64,000 nt of DNA from Lucinisca nassula (lineage: Eukaryota > Mollusca > Bivalvia > Lucinida > Lucinidae), in assembly GCA_963580285.1 (NCBI GenBank), contig CAUZLF010000216.1, forward strand, positions 1 to 64,000. Direction: 5' to 3'. The translations under genes and the position numbers were made by a program. Positions 1 through 10,151 of the stretch are shown one piece after another. The notes under the pieces are model-generated. The model was not told where the DNA came from. It was given only the letters and a program-made list of their open reading frames with translations, and ran no database searches. The stretch's first letter is position 1; each line of letters begins with the position of its first letter.

Positions 1-205
1 CACCTTCAGGAGAGGCAACTCCTCCAAAAGTATTTTTGTCTCCCATGTCAATAGGGGGTCAACCCTTAAAGGAAATAATTTGCTCCTAAGGAGCAAATTA
101 TTTCCTTTAAGAGTTGACTCCTTTTTCGTGGGACAGAGCCTAAGAAAAGTGAACAAGAAGTTCGGAAAGATGTCTGACCTTTGAAAAATGCCAGAAAATC
201 TGCTA
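1..205. mobile_element. P1 palindromic MITE copy (cut by window edge)
   Basis: The central inverted repeat pairs AAAGGAAATAATTTGCTCC with GGAGCAAATTATTTCCTTT around 76-117. The flanks (CCTTCAGGAGAGGCAACTCC and TGGGACAGAGC) recur at 30002, 36900, 47617, 50601 and 60366. A further half copy in the opposite direction is at 675-777. Confidence 0.75.
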
Positions 206-674
206 ACTGTTCCCATACCCCTTAAGAGACCACCTTTGTGACTTTTCAAAAGTGATCTTAATATTGGCATTCCAGTAGTCTGCTGTATAGTGCAACTTGG
301 AGACACCAGTTTAAGTTAACTAGAATCGCACAGTCCATGGCAAGCCATCGCATATCCCTAGGCTTCCCCACGGACCCCACCCCCTGGGCCATCCCCTAGG
401 GTGTTTTGCCCGAGGGGTAAAATTTTGATTGCAATGTATTCTACTCATCATGTCGTTCAATTTAATATGCTACACAACCATGTTCTGAAAATTTTGATTT
501 TTTACCCCCAAGGTGCCCCACCCCTGGCCCCACTTCCAATATCAAAATTCTGAAAGTGTCAAGCACTCCCAGGACCAAAGATGTATCAGTTCCCAAAGTT
601 TCAAGTTTCTATCTATAACAGTCTAGGAGGAGTTATCCGGTAACAGTAATGTATGGGGGAAAACGGGTCAAAAT
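206..674. other. Unclassified intergenic stretch with M2 fragment
   Basis: 215-292 resembles the 3' part of MITE family M2 (AGACCACCTTTGTGAC, then CTGCTGTATA). 360-560 has C-rich blocks (CCCCACCCCCTGG, then ACCCCCAAGGTGCCCCACCCC) that look like a decayed two-unit repeat. I see no gene. Confidence 0.4.
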
Positions 675-777
675 CAGGAGCAAATTCTTTCCTTTAAGAG
701 ATGACCCCTATTGACATGGGAGACAAAAATACTTTTGCAGGCGTTGCCTCCCCTGAAGGTCTTACCATTCCCCTTAA
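675..777. mobile_element. P1 MITE half copy
   Basis: It carries GGAGCAAATTCTTTCCTTT, then CCCCTATTGACATGGGAGAC and CTCCCCTGAAGG, and ends CCATTCCCCTTAA as the copies at 30002 and 60366 do. Confidence 0.7.
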
Positions 778-850
778 ACCCCAATACAATCAACTGAATC
801 CTTGCTAATTTCTAGAACTATGGAATTGGAATGAAGGTCGCTAGTTTGCT

Positions 851-1097
851 TTAACCCTTTTTGTATCAAATCAAATCTTCCTCCTTATATATAGCAGGAG
901 TCCATTTCAATATTCAGGGGTGACAGGTTGTTTTTTTTTTTTTTTGTTTTTTTTTTTTCAAAATTTATTTGGAAAATGACTGTACTTTTTGCAAACAGTG
1001 TAGGCCCTGATCAGATGCCACGTTCTGTGGCATCTGATCTGGGCCTGCAGTGTTTGCCAAAGACCCATTTTGGGGTTTCTGGTACAAAATGGGTTAA
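851..1097. mobile_element. H1 TTAA MITE
   Basis: TTAACCCTTTTTGTATC at the left end and GGTACAAAATGGGTTAA at the right form terminal inverted repeats with TTAA at both edges. A core hairpin lies inside (AAACAGTGTAGGCCCTGATC, apex GCCAC-GTTCT-GTGGC, then CTGGGCCTGCAGTGTTTGCC). A T-rich tract at 927-958 sits in the left arm. Confidence 0.88.
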
Positions 1098-1315
1098 TAA
1101 TATTGCTTGAATGAGTGAAGGGTGCCAGTTTATCTTTTGCTGCAAATGTCATTTGTTTCTGGCTCATGCATAGATAAATTGTCTGGAACAATTTGCATAA
1201 AACTGTCATGAAACCAGAAAATTCCTATAATTTTACCCTTATGCTAAAAGTTTTATCACCTACTGTAAATCAATAAAGATATTCTTTATTTGGAAAGAAT
1301 TGATTTTTGCAGTCA

Positions 1316-1534
1316 AGGGCCCAATTGGTCAAAGCATCATTAGCTTAACGAGCTCGTTAGTGGAAAAAAATTTAACTGTTCTAGCAAGTACAATACATAA
1401 TGTGATGGTATTTTTGCTGAAAAAAAAAATGTGAGCAGCTTTTGCTTATGCAAAAGCTGCTCATAATTTTTAGCAAAAATTTCAGCAAATTTGCCAAATT
1501 TAATGATCAAAGTTTAACGGTTCACTTACGATGT
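1316..1534. mobile_element. M4 MITE, degenerate copy
   Basis: It has GGGCCCAATTGGTCAAAG at one end and an inner palindrome TGAGCAGCTTTTGCTTATGC facing CAAAAGCTGCTCA. Related copies are at 1535-2145 and 17081-17570. Confidence 0.6.
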
Positions 1535-2145
1535 GGGCCCAGTTGTTCAAAACTAACTATGTCATTAATAAAACTAAGGATGTTGTTAGTTTAACAATGT
1601 TAAAATGTTGATCATTTAATATGGCAAATGTACTATTTTTGCTGAAAAAATGTGAGGAGCAAAAGCTAGTCACATTTTTCAGCAAAAATAGTATTGTATA
1701 AGTTTCCCCGCGGCCATTGGGGCTTGAAGAAATATATGGGCTGCATGATGCTTCCACGCAGACCTGAAACCGACCGCACACAAGTCCTAGTAAACCACTT
1801 AGAGGATCTAAGCCTGCCCAGGAAAAGCTGTGCGAGTCGGACCGCCCATGCTTATAAACCCTATTGGTTTCATTGGGCGACATGGCTTGAGATGTCACTT
1901 CATCTCAATGTCGGGTAAAAGTCCCACGAAATTGGAAGCGACATCTCCAAAATGACCTCTACAGTGTTGACGTGGGATGTAACTTTGTTAAAATGTTGAT
2001 CATTTAATATGGCAAATGTACTAATATTTTTGCGGAAAAAATCTGAGTAGCAAAAGCTGGCGACATTTTTTTTTCAGCAAAAATACTATTGTATAAGATA
2101 TTATACTTTCCAGAACTTCAAACAGCTTGACCGCTACCGAGCTTG
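1535..2145. mobile_element. M4 MITE with internal duplication around a SINE-A
   Basis: It starts GGGCCCAGTTGTTCAAAAC, the same as the reversed end of the copy near 17570. A segment of about 110 bp (GTTAAAATGTTGATCATTT to AGCAAAAATAGTATTGTATA) occurs at about 1587-1701 and again at 1988-2098. A SINE-A lies between the two copies. Confidence 0.65.
1702..1984 (+). mobile_element. SINE-A copy (tail lost)
   Basis: It starts with the family head (CCATTGGGGCTTGAAGAAAT), passes AAACCGACCGCACACAAGTC and TTTCATTGGGCGAC, and stops at GTTGACGTGGGATGTAAC without the CAAA tail. Confidence 0.8.
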
Positions 2146-2191
2146 TTAACCTAAAATGGTACAAATTGAACAAATGGGCTTATCTTGGGCT

Positions 2192-2357
2192 TGAGAAACC
2201 TTCGTGGCATTGTTGTTACATTACTCGCCTTGTAAACCAGGGGTCGCAGGATCAATCCCAGGCTTCTCCAGACTTTCGGATGAGTCTTTAAACCGAGGCC
2301 CCCTCTCCGTATGACCTTAGCTGTTGGTGGGGCATAAAACTCAAACACTCACTCTTA
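2192..2357 (+). mobile_element. SINE-B (tRNA-derived) copy
   Basis: A box-A-like segment (CCTTCGTGGCATTGTTGTTAC) is followed by a box-B-like GGGGTCGCAGGATCAATCCC. The family body then follows (CTTCTCCAGACTTTCGGATG, GACCTTAGCTGTTGGTGGGG, AAAACTCAAACACTCACTC). Confidence 0.75.
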
Positions 2358-3272
2358 TCTTGGGCTTGACAAATGATGTTTCCATTAGGGTCTGTTGTTT
2401 CATGTTTGTGTTTCCTTCCCTTTGGTGTCTCTGATGGGAGCTCTGGGTTAATTGTATTGATTGCTGATCATTGCCTCCACTTCTATTTAGTTGCTTACAG
2501 AGAAGAAAATGTTTTGACCCTGATTAGTCTTCTGGCGCAGTCTTGTTTCAGTCTGAACTGTATGCTAAGGCCTAGCTTATTTCTTCATAAAAAAAAAATA
2601 ACTGAGGCCACACCATATTCATACACTGAGAGTACTGGTGGGTCAATTGTCTATGAGTGTAGGCTGCGAAAATTATCCTTGACTGAGATTTAAACTGTTT
2701 CATTTAACCCTTACATAATTCCTTTTTTTTAAGCAAACAGTGTAGACCCTGATCAGATGCTGCAGTCAAGATACTATAGATAACCCTCTTATGCACTATC
2801 TGAACTCACAGCGGCTATTTTCTATAAATAACTGTTATTCCGACAAGTCTGTGATAGCCACACGGTCTTTAGCAAAGAAGAGCTTTTATGCTTAGTAACT
2901 TTGGATTGATTGACAAACAATCAAATCAGAAATCGCCAAATATTTTTCAAATTTTTTCCATAAAAATGTGAATTAAATGGAAAATTGTCTCCTCTGAACC
3001 AAATGATTCCTTTAAGACCAGAGAATCTGGTTTTTGAAGTGTTGTCCACCTTGAATCTGTTCCCCTTAACCCTTTTTGTTTGTTTGTTAACTTTGTTTTG
3101 GAGCTTAATGACCCAGTCAACACTATTTTAGGTCTTTTTGAGCCCTTCAGTTTACTTTAATCCACATTTTTCCTGGGCAGGCTTATACATACATGTAAGC
3201 GGTTAACCAGTACAGTGCACATTCTTTCGTCAGAAACTGACAACTACCCTTCTTGAATCAGCGGAAGGGAAT
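2358..3272. other. Intergenic stretch with fragments only
   Basis: A piece of H-type MITE lies at about 2703-2770 (AAGCAAACAGTGTAGACCCT). A decayed SINE-like piece lies at about 3100-3260 (GACCCAGTCAACACTATTTT, AAGCGGTTAACCAGTACAGT), similar to 14595-14760. I see nothing else, and no coding signal. Confidence 0.4.
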
Positions 3273-3500
3273 CCACCCTTTTTGTACCAAATGGAATCTT
3301 CCTCCTTATATATACCAGTAGTCCATTCCAAAATTTAGGGGTGTCAGGTTGTGTTTTCTTCACAATTTATTCGGAAAATGGTTGAACCTTTTGCAAACAG
3401 TGTAGGCCCTGATCTGATGCCGTATTCTGCTGCGTCTGATCTGGACCTGCACTGTTTGCCAGGGTACCCGTATTGGGGTTTCTGGTACTAAATGCGTTAA
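3273..3500. mobile_element. H1 TTAA MITE, degenerate
   Basis: It has CCCTTTTTGTACCAAATGG at the left, the core AAACAGTGTAGGCCCTGATC, and TGGTACTAAATGCGTTAAC at the right. The left TTAA is lost by mutation. Confidence 0.75.
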
Positions 3501-3599
3501 CATCTAACACTACGTCCATCAAACACCAAAGTGCAAACAACGTGATAATTTTTCTTGCCGATTATAGCAATGCAAATTACATGATAATTTTATTTTTGG

Positions 3600-3840
3600 A
3601 TTATAGTAATAGTATAGGCTCGCTTGCTTTGTTAACAAGAGGTTGTGAGTTCGATCTCGGCCTTTTCCAGGGCCCAGATAAGAAAGGGTATCCACATATA
3701 AATTTTCTTGTTTCTGCACGAAAACATATGTTGTTGGTACTCATTAGAAGCGCCTCCCTGAGGCGCTTCTAATGAATACTCACAACATATGTTTTCGTGA
3801 AGAAATAAGAAAAATATCAGTACTTTTCGGATGAAAAAAG
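3600..3840. mobile_element. tRNA-SINE fragment and M5-type palindrome
   Basis: 3630-3665 holds a box-B-like GGTTGTGAGTTCGATCTCGG. 3712-3805 is a long palindrome: CGAAAACATATGTTGTTGG pairs with CAACATATGTTTTCG around AAGCGCCTCCCTGAGGCGCTT. It resembles the inner palindrome of the M1/M5 families. Confidence 0.55.
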
Positions 3841-3943
3841 TGACTTAACTGGGGCTAAGAATTAGCAACATAAGTTGAGCAGTTATATAAGAGCTCTGCG
3901 ATAAGAAAACTTGCCTTGAAGGTGGGGGTGAAAGGGGCAGGTG

Positions 3944-4152
3944 ATAAAATTCCACTACATGTAATAAGACCACCTAAAATTATGACTGATTCTGCTCTTA
4001 AAAGCATATTTCGAAGTTTCAGTCACATTTTCTGTGTGCTTTCTACATTTAGTTTCCTCTAGTGATAGACCACCTTTGGGTCTGTTCAAAAGTGGTCTTA
4101 AAGACCACTTTTGAATGGTCCCAGAGGTGGTCTTAATATGAAATTTACTGTA
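3944..4152. mobile_element. M2 TA-flanked MITE
   Basis: It starts near ATAAAATTCCACTACATG and ends GAAATTTACTGTATA. The inner palindrome is AAAAGTGGTCTTAAAGACCACTTTT, bracketed by ACCACCTTTGGG and CCCAGAGGTGGT. This copy shows the unoccupied version of the HEL-1 insertion site. Confidence 0.75.
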
Positions 4153-4187
4153 TATTGACAGGCCAAAGTGAGTCTCCAAATTTAACA

Positions 4188-5801
4188 TACAGTGATATTC
4201 CGCTTTTAAGACCACCTAAAATTAAGACTAATTCTGCTGTAAAAAGCTTATTTAATAGGTTGCAGCAAGGGCTCATCATAAGCTCCTTGGTTACAGTTAT
4301 TCTTTCTGTGTTTTTAGCTCACCTGTCACGTAGTGACAAGGTGAGCTTTTGGGATCACTTTTTGTCCGTCGTCCGTCGTGCGTGCGTGTGTGCGTGCGTG
4401 CGTAAACTTTTTCTTCAAATGACATCTCCTCCTAAACCACTGATCGGATTTTAACCAAACTTCACAGGAATGATCCTTAGATGGTCCCCTTTCAAAGTTG
4501 TTCAAATGGTTCCGGTCCATTGCACATCTAGGTCACAGGAGCTAAAAATAGATTTCTAAAATGAAAACTTTAAAAATCTTCTTCTCTGAAACCACAAGGC
4601 CTAGGTTTTTGATATTTGGTGTAAAGCTTCACCTAGTGGACCTCTACCAAGATTGTTCAAATTATAGCCCTAGGGCCAAAAATACCCCCACCCCGGGGGC
4701 CTTTGGTTTTACATAGGCCTATATAGGGAAAATCTTTAAAAGCTTCTTCTCTGAAACCACAAGGCACAGGTCTTTGATATTTGGTGTGAAGCTTCATCTA
4801 GAGGACTTCTACAAAGATTGTTCAAATTATAGCCCTAGAGCCAAAAATGCCCATGCCCCGGGGGCCTTTGGGTTTACATAGGCTTATATAGGGAAAATCT
4901 TTAAAAATCTTCTCTGACACCACAAGGCCCAGGTCTTTGATATTTGGTGTGAAGCTTCACCTAGTGGACCTCTACCAAGATTGTTCAAATTATAGCCCTA
5001 GGGCCAAAAATTCCCCCGCCCTGGGGGCCTTTTGTTTTACATACAGGGAAAATCTTTAAAAATCTTCTTCTCTGAAACCGAAAGGCCCAGGTCTTCGATA
5101 TTTGGTATGAACCTTCATCTAGTGGACCTCTACCAAGATTGTTCAAATTATGGCCCTGGGGCCAGAAATGCCCACGCCCAGGGGGCCTTTGGGTTTACAT
5201 AGGCTTATATAGGGAAAATCTTAAAAATCTTCTTCTCTAAAACCGAAAGGCCCAGGTCTTTGACATTTGGTGTGAAGCTTCACCTAGTGGACCTCTACCA
5301 AGATTGTTCAAATTATAGCCCTAGGGCCAAAAATACCCCCGCCCCGGGGGCCTTTGGTTTTACATAGGCTTATATAGGGAAAATCTTTAAAAATCATCTT
5401 CTCTGAAACCGCAAGGCTCAGATCTTTGATATTTGGTGTGAAGCTTCATCTTGTGGACGTCTACCATGATTGTTCAAATTATAGCCCTGGGGCTAACAAT
5501 GCCCCCGCCCCGGGGGCCTTTGGTTTTACATAGGCTTATATAGGGAAAATCTTTAAAATCTTCTTCTCTGAAACCACAAGGTCTTTGATATTTGGTATGA
5601 AGCTTCACCTAGTATAGCCCTTGGGCCAAGAATCTACTAGAGACACTGATTCTCAGGTGAGCGATTCAGGGCCCTCTGGGCCCTCTTGTCTTTATTTAGT
5701 TTCCTCTAGCGATAGACCACCTTTGGTTCTATTCAAAAGTGGTCTTAAAGACCACTTTTGAACAGTCCCAGAGGTGGTCTTAATATTGGAAATTTACTGT
5801 A
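4188..5801. mobile_element. M2 MITE interrupted by HEL-1
   Basis: The left part, 4188-4313 (TACAGTGATATTCCGC onward), and the right part, 5689-5801 (CTTTATTTAGTTTCCTCTAG to AATTTACTGTA), rejoin exactly to match the M2 copy at 3944-4152. HEL-1 fills the gap. Confidence 0.8.
4314..5688 (+). mobile_element. HEL-1 Helentron/pearl-like element, about 166-bp core units
   Basis: The 5' hairpin is AGCTCACC-TGTCAC-GTA-GTGACA-AGGTGAGCT, followed by a GTCCGTCGTGCGTGCG leader and a unique segment (AACCACTGATCGGATTTT). Roughly seven core units of 160-170 bp (marker CTTCTTCTCTGAAACC) follow. The tail is TCAGGTGAGCGATT and the 3' hairpin GGGCCC-TCT-GGGCCC ends at CTTG. It is inserted between two T's of an M2 MITE without a target duplication, as expected for Helentrons. 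No protein is encoded. Confidence 0.8.
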
Positions 5802-5824
5802 CATTGACTAGTCAGTCACAAAAT

Positions 5825-6037
5825 TTAACCTTTCTCTTGCTGAATATTCAGTTTGACCACATCTATTTCAGGCTTTGAACCAATCAGATTACTTGATGTA
5901 ATTTATTCTTACAAATCCATAATCTGAATGTCAAACAGTGTAGATCCTGATCAGATGGCTTCTTCAGAAGCCATCTGATCTGGATCTACACTGTTTCCAA
6001 AGATAGGGGTTGTCATGAACAGCAGGATAAGTGTTAA
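5825..6037. mobile_element. H2 TTAA MITE
   Basis: TTAACCTTTCTCTTGCTG is at the left and CAGCAGGATAAGTGTTAA at the right. The core is AACAGTGTAGATCCTGATC with apex GATGGCTTC-TTC-GAAGCCATC. Confidence 0.85.
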
Positions 6038-6199
6038 GATACATGTAGTTGTAGAAGCTAGAGTATTGTTCAGTACATGTAATTTAAAGGCAGCGAACAA
6101 AGATGCGGCTCAGCTTGCACAGATGTGCAGGCTGATCTGTACCTTTTATTGTTGCAAATGCGATAAAACATGTTTTCTCACAAAACAACCCGTATGATA

Positions 6200-6610
6200 T
6201 TAACCCTTTTTGTGCCAAATGGAATCTTCCTCCTTTTGTATAGCAGGAGTCCATTTCAAAATTTAGGGGTGTCAGGTTGTTTTCTTCAGAATTTATTTGG
6301 AGTGGGTGAGTGAGTATTTGAGTTTTGCGTCCCACCCACAGCTAAGGCCATTCGGAGACGGGACCTTGGTTTAAAGACTCTTCCGAAAGTCTGGAGAAGC
6401 CCGGGATCAATCCTGCGACCCCTCAGGTTTACAAGGCGCGTAGTGTAACCACTACACCACGGAGGCTTCTATAGAATTTATTTGGAAAATGACTAAACTT
6501 TTAGCAAACAGTGGAGGCCCTAATCAGATGCCACGTTCTGTGGCGTCTGATCTGGGCCTGCACTGTTTGCCTATTACCCCTTTAGGGGTTTCCGGTACTA
6601 AATGGGTTAA
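6200..6610. mobile_element. H1 TTAA MITE interrupted by SINE-B
   Basis: TTAACCCTTTTTGTGCC starts and GGTACTAAATGGGTTAA ends the element. A SINE-B at 6302-6472 lies in the left arm, flanked by the 14-bp duplication AGAATTTATTTGGA (6288-6301 and 6473-6486). Confidence 0.88.
6302..6472 (-). mobile_element. SINE-B, full-length copy with target duplication
   Basis: On the minus strand it reads CCTCCGTGGTGTAGTGGTTA (box A-like), then GGGTCGCAGGATTGATCCC (box B-like), then the body ending with AAAACTCAAATACTCACTC. The 14-bp target duplication proves retroposition. Size about 171 bp. Confidence 0.85.
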
Positions 6611-6714
6611 CAGAGAGTTCATTAACCTTAAAATCAAAACATAATGTCCATGGACTTTGCAATCAACCTTGAAGTTACATACTTTTGAAAATTTAGTGAC
6701 ATTTAAGGTCATGA

Positions 6715-7017
6715 TTTTGTTTGAATTGAGGTTTTACATCCCCGTCAACACTATTTAGGTCATTTTGGAGACATTGCTTTCAATTTTGTGAGACTTTTAC
6801 CCGACATTGAGATGAAATGACATCTCGATCCCTGCCGCCCAAACAAGCCAAAAGGGTTGATATGTAGGGGCGGTCCGACTCTCACCACTTTGCTTGGGCA
6901 GGCTTGGATCCTTTAAGCGGTTTACCAGTACTTATGTGGGGCCAGTTTCAGCTCTGCGTGGAAGCATCATGCAGCCCAATCTATTTCTTCAAGCCCTGAT
7001 GGACGGGGGCGAATTAT
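6715..7017 (-). mobile_element. SINE-A with 10-bp target duplication
   Basis: The CAAA-rich tail is at the left (TTTTGTTTGAATTGAGG) and the family head near 7005. AAGGTCATGA flanks both sides (6705-6714, 7018-7027). Confidence 0.85.
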
Positions 7018-7212
7018 AAGGTCATGAAGGTCTGGATTTGAGAAAGATAGTATTAAAATTTAAGATGACATTTTCCATTTTTTCGCCTTACCTGAATATT
7101 AGGCTTCATAATTTTAATCTGTGTATGGGGGTTGTCTACCCCCTGCCAATTTTGATAGGAATTCATAAGAATTGCTTGAGGAGTTGGTTGGCTGGGTAGT
7201 AGGCTTTGGAGT

Positions 7213-7441
7213 GTAACCCATTCAGTACCAGAAACCCCTAAAGGGGTACCTTTGCAAACAGTGCAGACCCAGATCAGACGCCGCAGAATGCGGCGTGTGA
7301 TCAGGGTCTCCACTGCTTGCTTAAATTTCAGCCATTTTCCAAATCAAATTTGAAGAAAACACAAGCTGACACCCCCAAATTTTGAAATGAACTCCTGCTA
7401 TTTATAAGATGGAAGATTCCATTTGGTACGAAAAGGGTTAA
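7213..7441. mobile_element. H1 TTAA MITE (reverse orientation)
   Basis: Left end GTAACCCATTCAGTACC, right end GGTACGAAAAGGGTTAA. The apex pairs GCCGC-AGAAT-GCGGC. Confidence 0.85.
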
Positions 7442-7622
7442 TGTCCAAGATCATGCTGAGACAGTTTACTTAAAATGTCAAGCCTTAGGCTTTTCCTAGG
7501 CTGGCTTATGCTTAATACTTCTATCAAAGGGTGACAGCGACAGTTGGCAGGGGGTATATATAGACAACCTCCAGATACAGATCAAAATAGATGTCCGAAT
7601 ACTTACCTTACTATACTTGTTC
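7442..7622. other. Short unclassified stretch
   Basis: I recognise no repeat or gene here. Confidence 0.3.
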
Positions 7623-7887
7623 TTAACCCATTTTGTACCAAATGGAATCTTCCTCTTTATATATAGCAAGAGTTCATTTCAAAATTTAGGGGTGACAGGT
7701 TGTGTTTTCATCAAAATTTATTTGGAAAATGACTGAACTTTTAGCAAACAGTGGAGGCCCTGATCAGACGCCGCATTCTGCGGGGCCTGATCTGGGCCTG
7801 CACTGTTTGCCAATTACCCGTTTTGGGGTTTCTGGTACTGAATGGGTTAAACAACCCGTTTTGGGGTTTCCGGTACTAAATGGGTGA
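7623..7887. mobile_element. H1 TTAA MITE with duplicated right end
   Basis: The element is 7623-7850 (TTAACCCATTTTGTACC to GGTACTGAATGGGTTAA). Its last 37 bases recur at 7851-7887 (ACCCGTTTTGGGGTTTCCGG). Confidence 0.85.
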
Positions 7888-7894
7888 AAGAACA

Positions 7895-8060
7895 AGTACA
7901 GTTAACTACCTCCTGTTGTGTCTAAGAATTGCAGAATTAATGGCAAACAGTGAATACTCTGTTGAGAGGCCACATTCTGCATCATCTCATCTGGGTCTAC
8001 TCTGTTTGCTCAGGCCTGTCTGTCTGAATACATACTGTAAATACAGTAATAATGGAGTTG
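7895..8060. mobile_element. H-type core hairpin fragment (GGCAAACAGTGAATAC type)
   Basis: The hairpin has GGCAAACAGTGAATACTC and CTACTCTGTTTGCTCAGGCC, with apex CCACATTCTGCATCATCT. Similar pieces are at 15264-15350 and 41040-41165. No TTAA ends are seen. Confidence 0.5.
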
Positions 8061-8118
8061 TATGTTAACTGGAATTGTGCTTAATAAAGCACAAATCATG
8101 CAGGAGTTGATTTGAGGT

Positions 8119-8331
8119 TTAACCCTTATCTTGCTGAATATTCATTTAAGCCACACCCATTTCTGTCCATCAACCAATCAAATTATTTGATTTAATTTAT
8201 TGCTACAAATTCATAAACTAAATGCCAAACAGTGTAGATCCTGATCATATGGCTTCTTCAGAAGCCATCTGATCTAGATCTATACTGTTTGCAAAGATAG
8301 GGGTTGTCGTGGACAGCAAGATAAGGGTTAA
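8119..8331. mobile_element. H2 TTAA MITE
   Basis: TTAACCCTTATCTTGCTG and CAGCAAGATAAGGGTTAA form the ends. The apex is GATGGCTTC and GAAGCCATC-type. Confidence 0.9.
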
Positions 8332-8912
8332 TGTCCCCGTCAATACTGTATATGACATTTTTGAGACATTGCTTCCAATTTCATGGGACTTTTTCCCCGA
8401 CACTGAGATGAAATGACATCTCAAGCCCTGTCGACCAATGAAACCAATAGGCGCCCGACACACACCGTTTTGCCTGGGAAGGCTTAGATCCTCTAAGCGG
8501 TTCACCAGTACTCGTATGCGGTCGGTTTCGGCTCTGCGTGAAAGCATCATGCTTTGTTTGTTTGTTTGATTTGATGTGTAACGTCCCATCAACACTGTAA
8601 TGTTCCTTTTGGCGATGTTGCTTCCAATTTTGTGGGACTGTTACCCGACATTGAGATGAAATGACATCTCAAGCCCTGCCACCCAATGAAACCAATAGGG
8701 TTTATAAGCATGGACGGTCTGACTCACACCACTTTGCCCGGGCAGGCTTAGATCCTCTTAGCAGTTTACCAGTACTTGTGTGTGGGTCTGTTTCAGCTCA
8801 GCGCGGAAACATCATGCAGCCTATCTATTTCTTCAAGCCCCAATGGGTGGGGGTTTGGAAGCATCATTCAGCCTATTTATTTCTTCAAGCCCCGATGGGC
8901 AGGGGCCGACCT
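8332..8912 (-). mobile_element. Two SINE-A copies in tandem
   Basis: The first copy (8332-8552) lacks the head. The second (about 8557-8912) starts with the TTTGTTTGTTTGATTTGATG tail complement and runs to the head near 8905. Its head segment CATCATGCAGCCTATCTATT is duplicated at 8810-8845 and 8866-8890. It ends about 90 bases before the first visible TBC1D25 exon. Confidence 0.8.
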
Positions 8913-9000
8913 GCTGTTGTTCAGCTTGGTACTTTGATTGGTTGCATTATCTGTTAATAAGCTCTGTTAATATTTTTTTTCCTTTCTAATATTATTGTAG

Positions 9001-9110
9001 AAACATGATGGCCTTATGCAGCCAGAAGAAAAGAAATTTTCTCTGGACCCGCAAATAACATCTTTTGAGATGCTGCAGAGTATACTCGCCAGAGCTTTTG
9101 ACATACAGAG
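9001..9110 (+). CDS. TBC1D25: TBC1D25 coding exon (PB1-like domain, first part); 5'-most exon seen
   Basis: This exon is preceded by a pyrimidine-rich tract ending TTGTAG and followed by the donor GTAAGT. It reads in phase 0 for 36 codons plus two bases (AG). The translation includes LDPQITSFEMLQSILARAFD, which matches the start of the PB1-like region of vertebrate TBC1D25/OATL1 (human has a very similar DPQITSLDVLQ stretch). The two leftover bases join T at 17612 to make Ser. The protein should have further N-terminal residues, including the initiator Met, on an exon I could not find in 1-9000; it probably lies upstream. The family member is a Rab GTPase-activating protein on autophagosomes. 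Exon identity is strong because all four exons join in phase and follow the order of the human protein. The exact acceptor is inferred. Confidence 0.88.
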
Positions 9111-9130
9111 GTAAGTAAGAGTAATATACA

Positions 9131-9360
9131 TACACCGCAACCTCTTTACAACGCTGTTCGTTATAACAGGGTTCTTGATATAACACCGGTTCAATATGGT
9201 TCCCAAAAATGCATAGATTATATAGAAAAATGACCATAAATGGTCATTTTTCTGTATAATCTATACATTTTTGTTTGGATATAAGACGGTTGTTTAAGTA
9301 ACACGGTTTCTGTTTTGGACCCGATTAGTAGTGTTACGTGTATAAAGAGGTTGTGGTGTA
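9131..9360. mobile_element. M3 TA-flanked MITE
   Basis: Ends TACACCGCAACCTCTTTAC and AAAGAGGTTGTGGTGTA are inverted repeats. The inner palindrome is AAAAATGACCATAAATGGTCATTTTT. It starts only 20 bases after the donor of exon 9001-9110. Confidence 0.85.
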
Positions 9361-9589
9361 GTAGTTTCAATCTTTAGAGACTTGGTAAAACCCATTACCA
9401 GTTTTAACAGCTATAGCTCAGAATAGCTGGTCCCGAAGGCTCTGTTGGACGCTCAGTGAGCATGTGTTGATCCCCCACCATGTCTAGCAATGATCTTTTT
9501 GGGATTGATTGTTTTGTCAATCAACCCCATGTTAACAGTTACTGCTGTACCATATTATTTCTGACCAGTAAAGTGAAACAGAGTGCAAA

Positions 9590-9842
9590 TTAACCCATTT
9601 TGTACGGGGAACCCCCCCCCACACCCCCCAAAAAACAGGATACTGGCAAACAGTGCAGGCCTAGATCAGTTGCTACAGAATGTGGCGTCTGATCAGGGCC
9701 TGCATGGTTCGCAAACAGATTAGGCAATTTACTGATTGAATTTAAAAGATAGCATAAAGCATAACCTGACACCCCCAGAAATTTAAAACAGGCTCCTGCA
9801 ATGTACATGTTTAAGTCGGAAGATTCCATTCACTACAAAAGG
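9590..9842. mobile_element. H1 TTAA MITE, degenerate (reverse orientation)
   Basis: Left TTAACCCATTTTGTACGG, core GGCAAACAGTGCAGGCCTAG, right end AGGCTCCTGC to CACTACAAAAGG with the final TTAA lost. A C-rich run is at 9611-9630. Confidence 0.7.
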
Positions 9843-10025
9843 ACTGCTCCTGAAGGGAGCAGTCTGATCTGGATCGGCACTGTTTGCTTAGCTCAGGGTC
9901 TACACTGTTTGCCATTCCATTTGCACTTTTTCAACTCCTAGCTGGATCTTGAAACAAATTTGTTAAAATTTTAGGAGAATTACAGCAAGACTTCAAGGTG
10001 TCCAGATTTTTAGAATTTTACATTT
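9843..10025. mobile_element. H-type fragment, CTCCTAGCTGGATC family
   Basis: It pairs GGAGCAGTCTGATC-type core with CTACACTGTTTGCC. It then has CAACTCCTAGCTGGATCTTG and TTACAGCAAGACTTCAAGG, shared with 16590-16790 and, reversed, with 15697-15830. Confidence 0.5.
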
Positions 10026-10151
10026 TCTGCGGTCACCTTGAAGTCCCTTCAATACTAAAGTCATAATGAAAGGTACTTCACTTCCATTTAAGAAGACAAA
10101 TAAAGTCTGGTCTCTATTTGTTTTGTCACAATAGAGGCTGTACAGAGTTTG

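Noticed and set aside
2373..2693. 106-codon open frame as a gene
   Set aside because: No domain, no family likeness and poor coding character; it overlaps decayed repeat sequence at its end.
8661..8957. 98-codon open frame next to the first TBC1D25 exon
   Set aside because: It lies wholly in SINE-A and encodes no recognisable protein; the same frame appears in other SINE-A copies.
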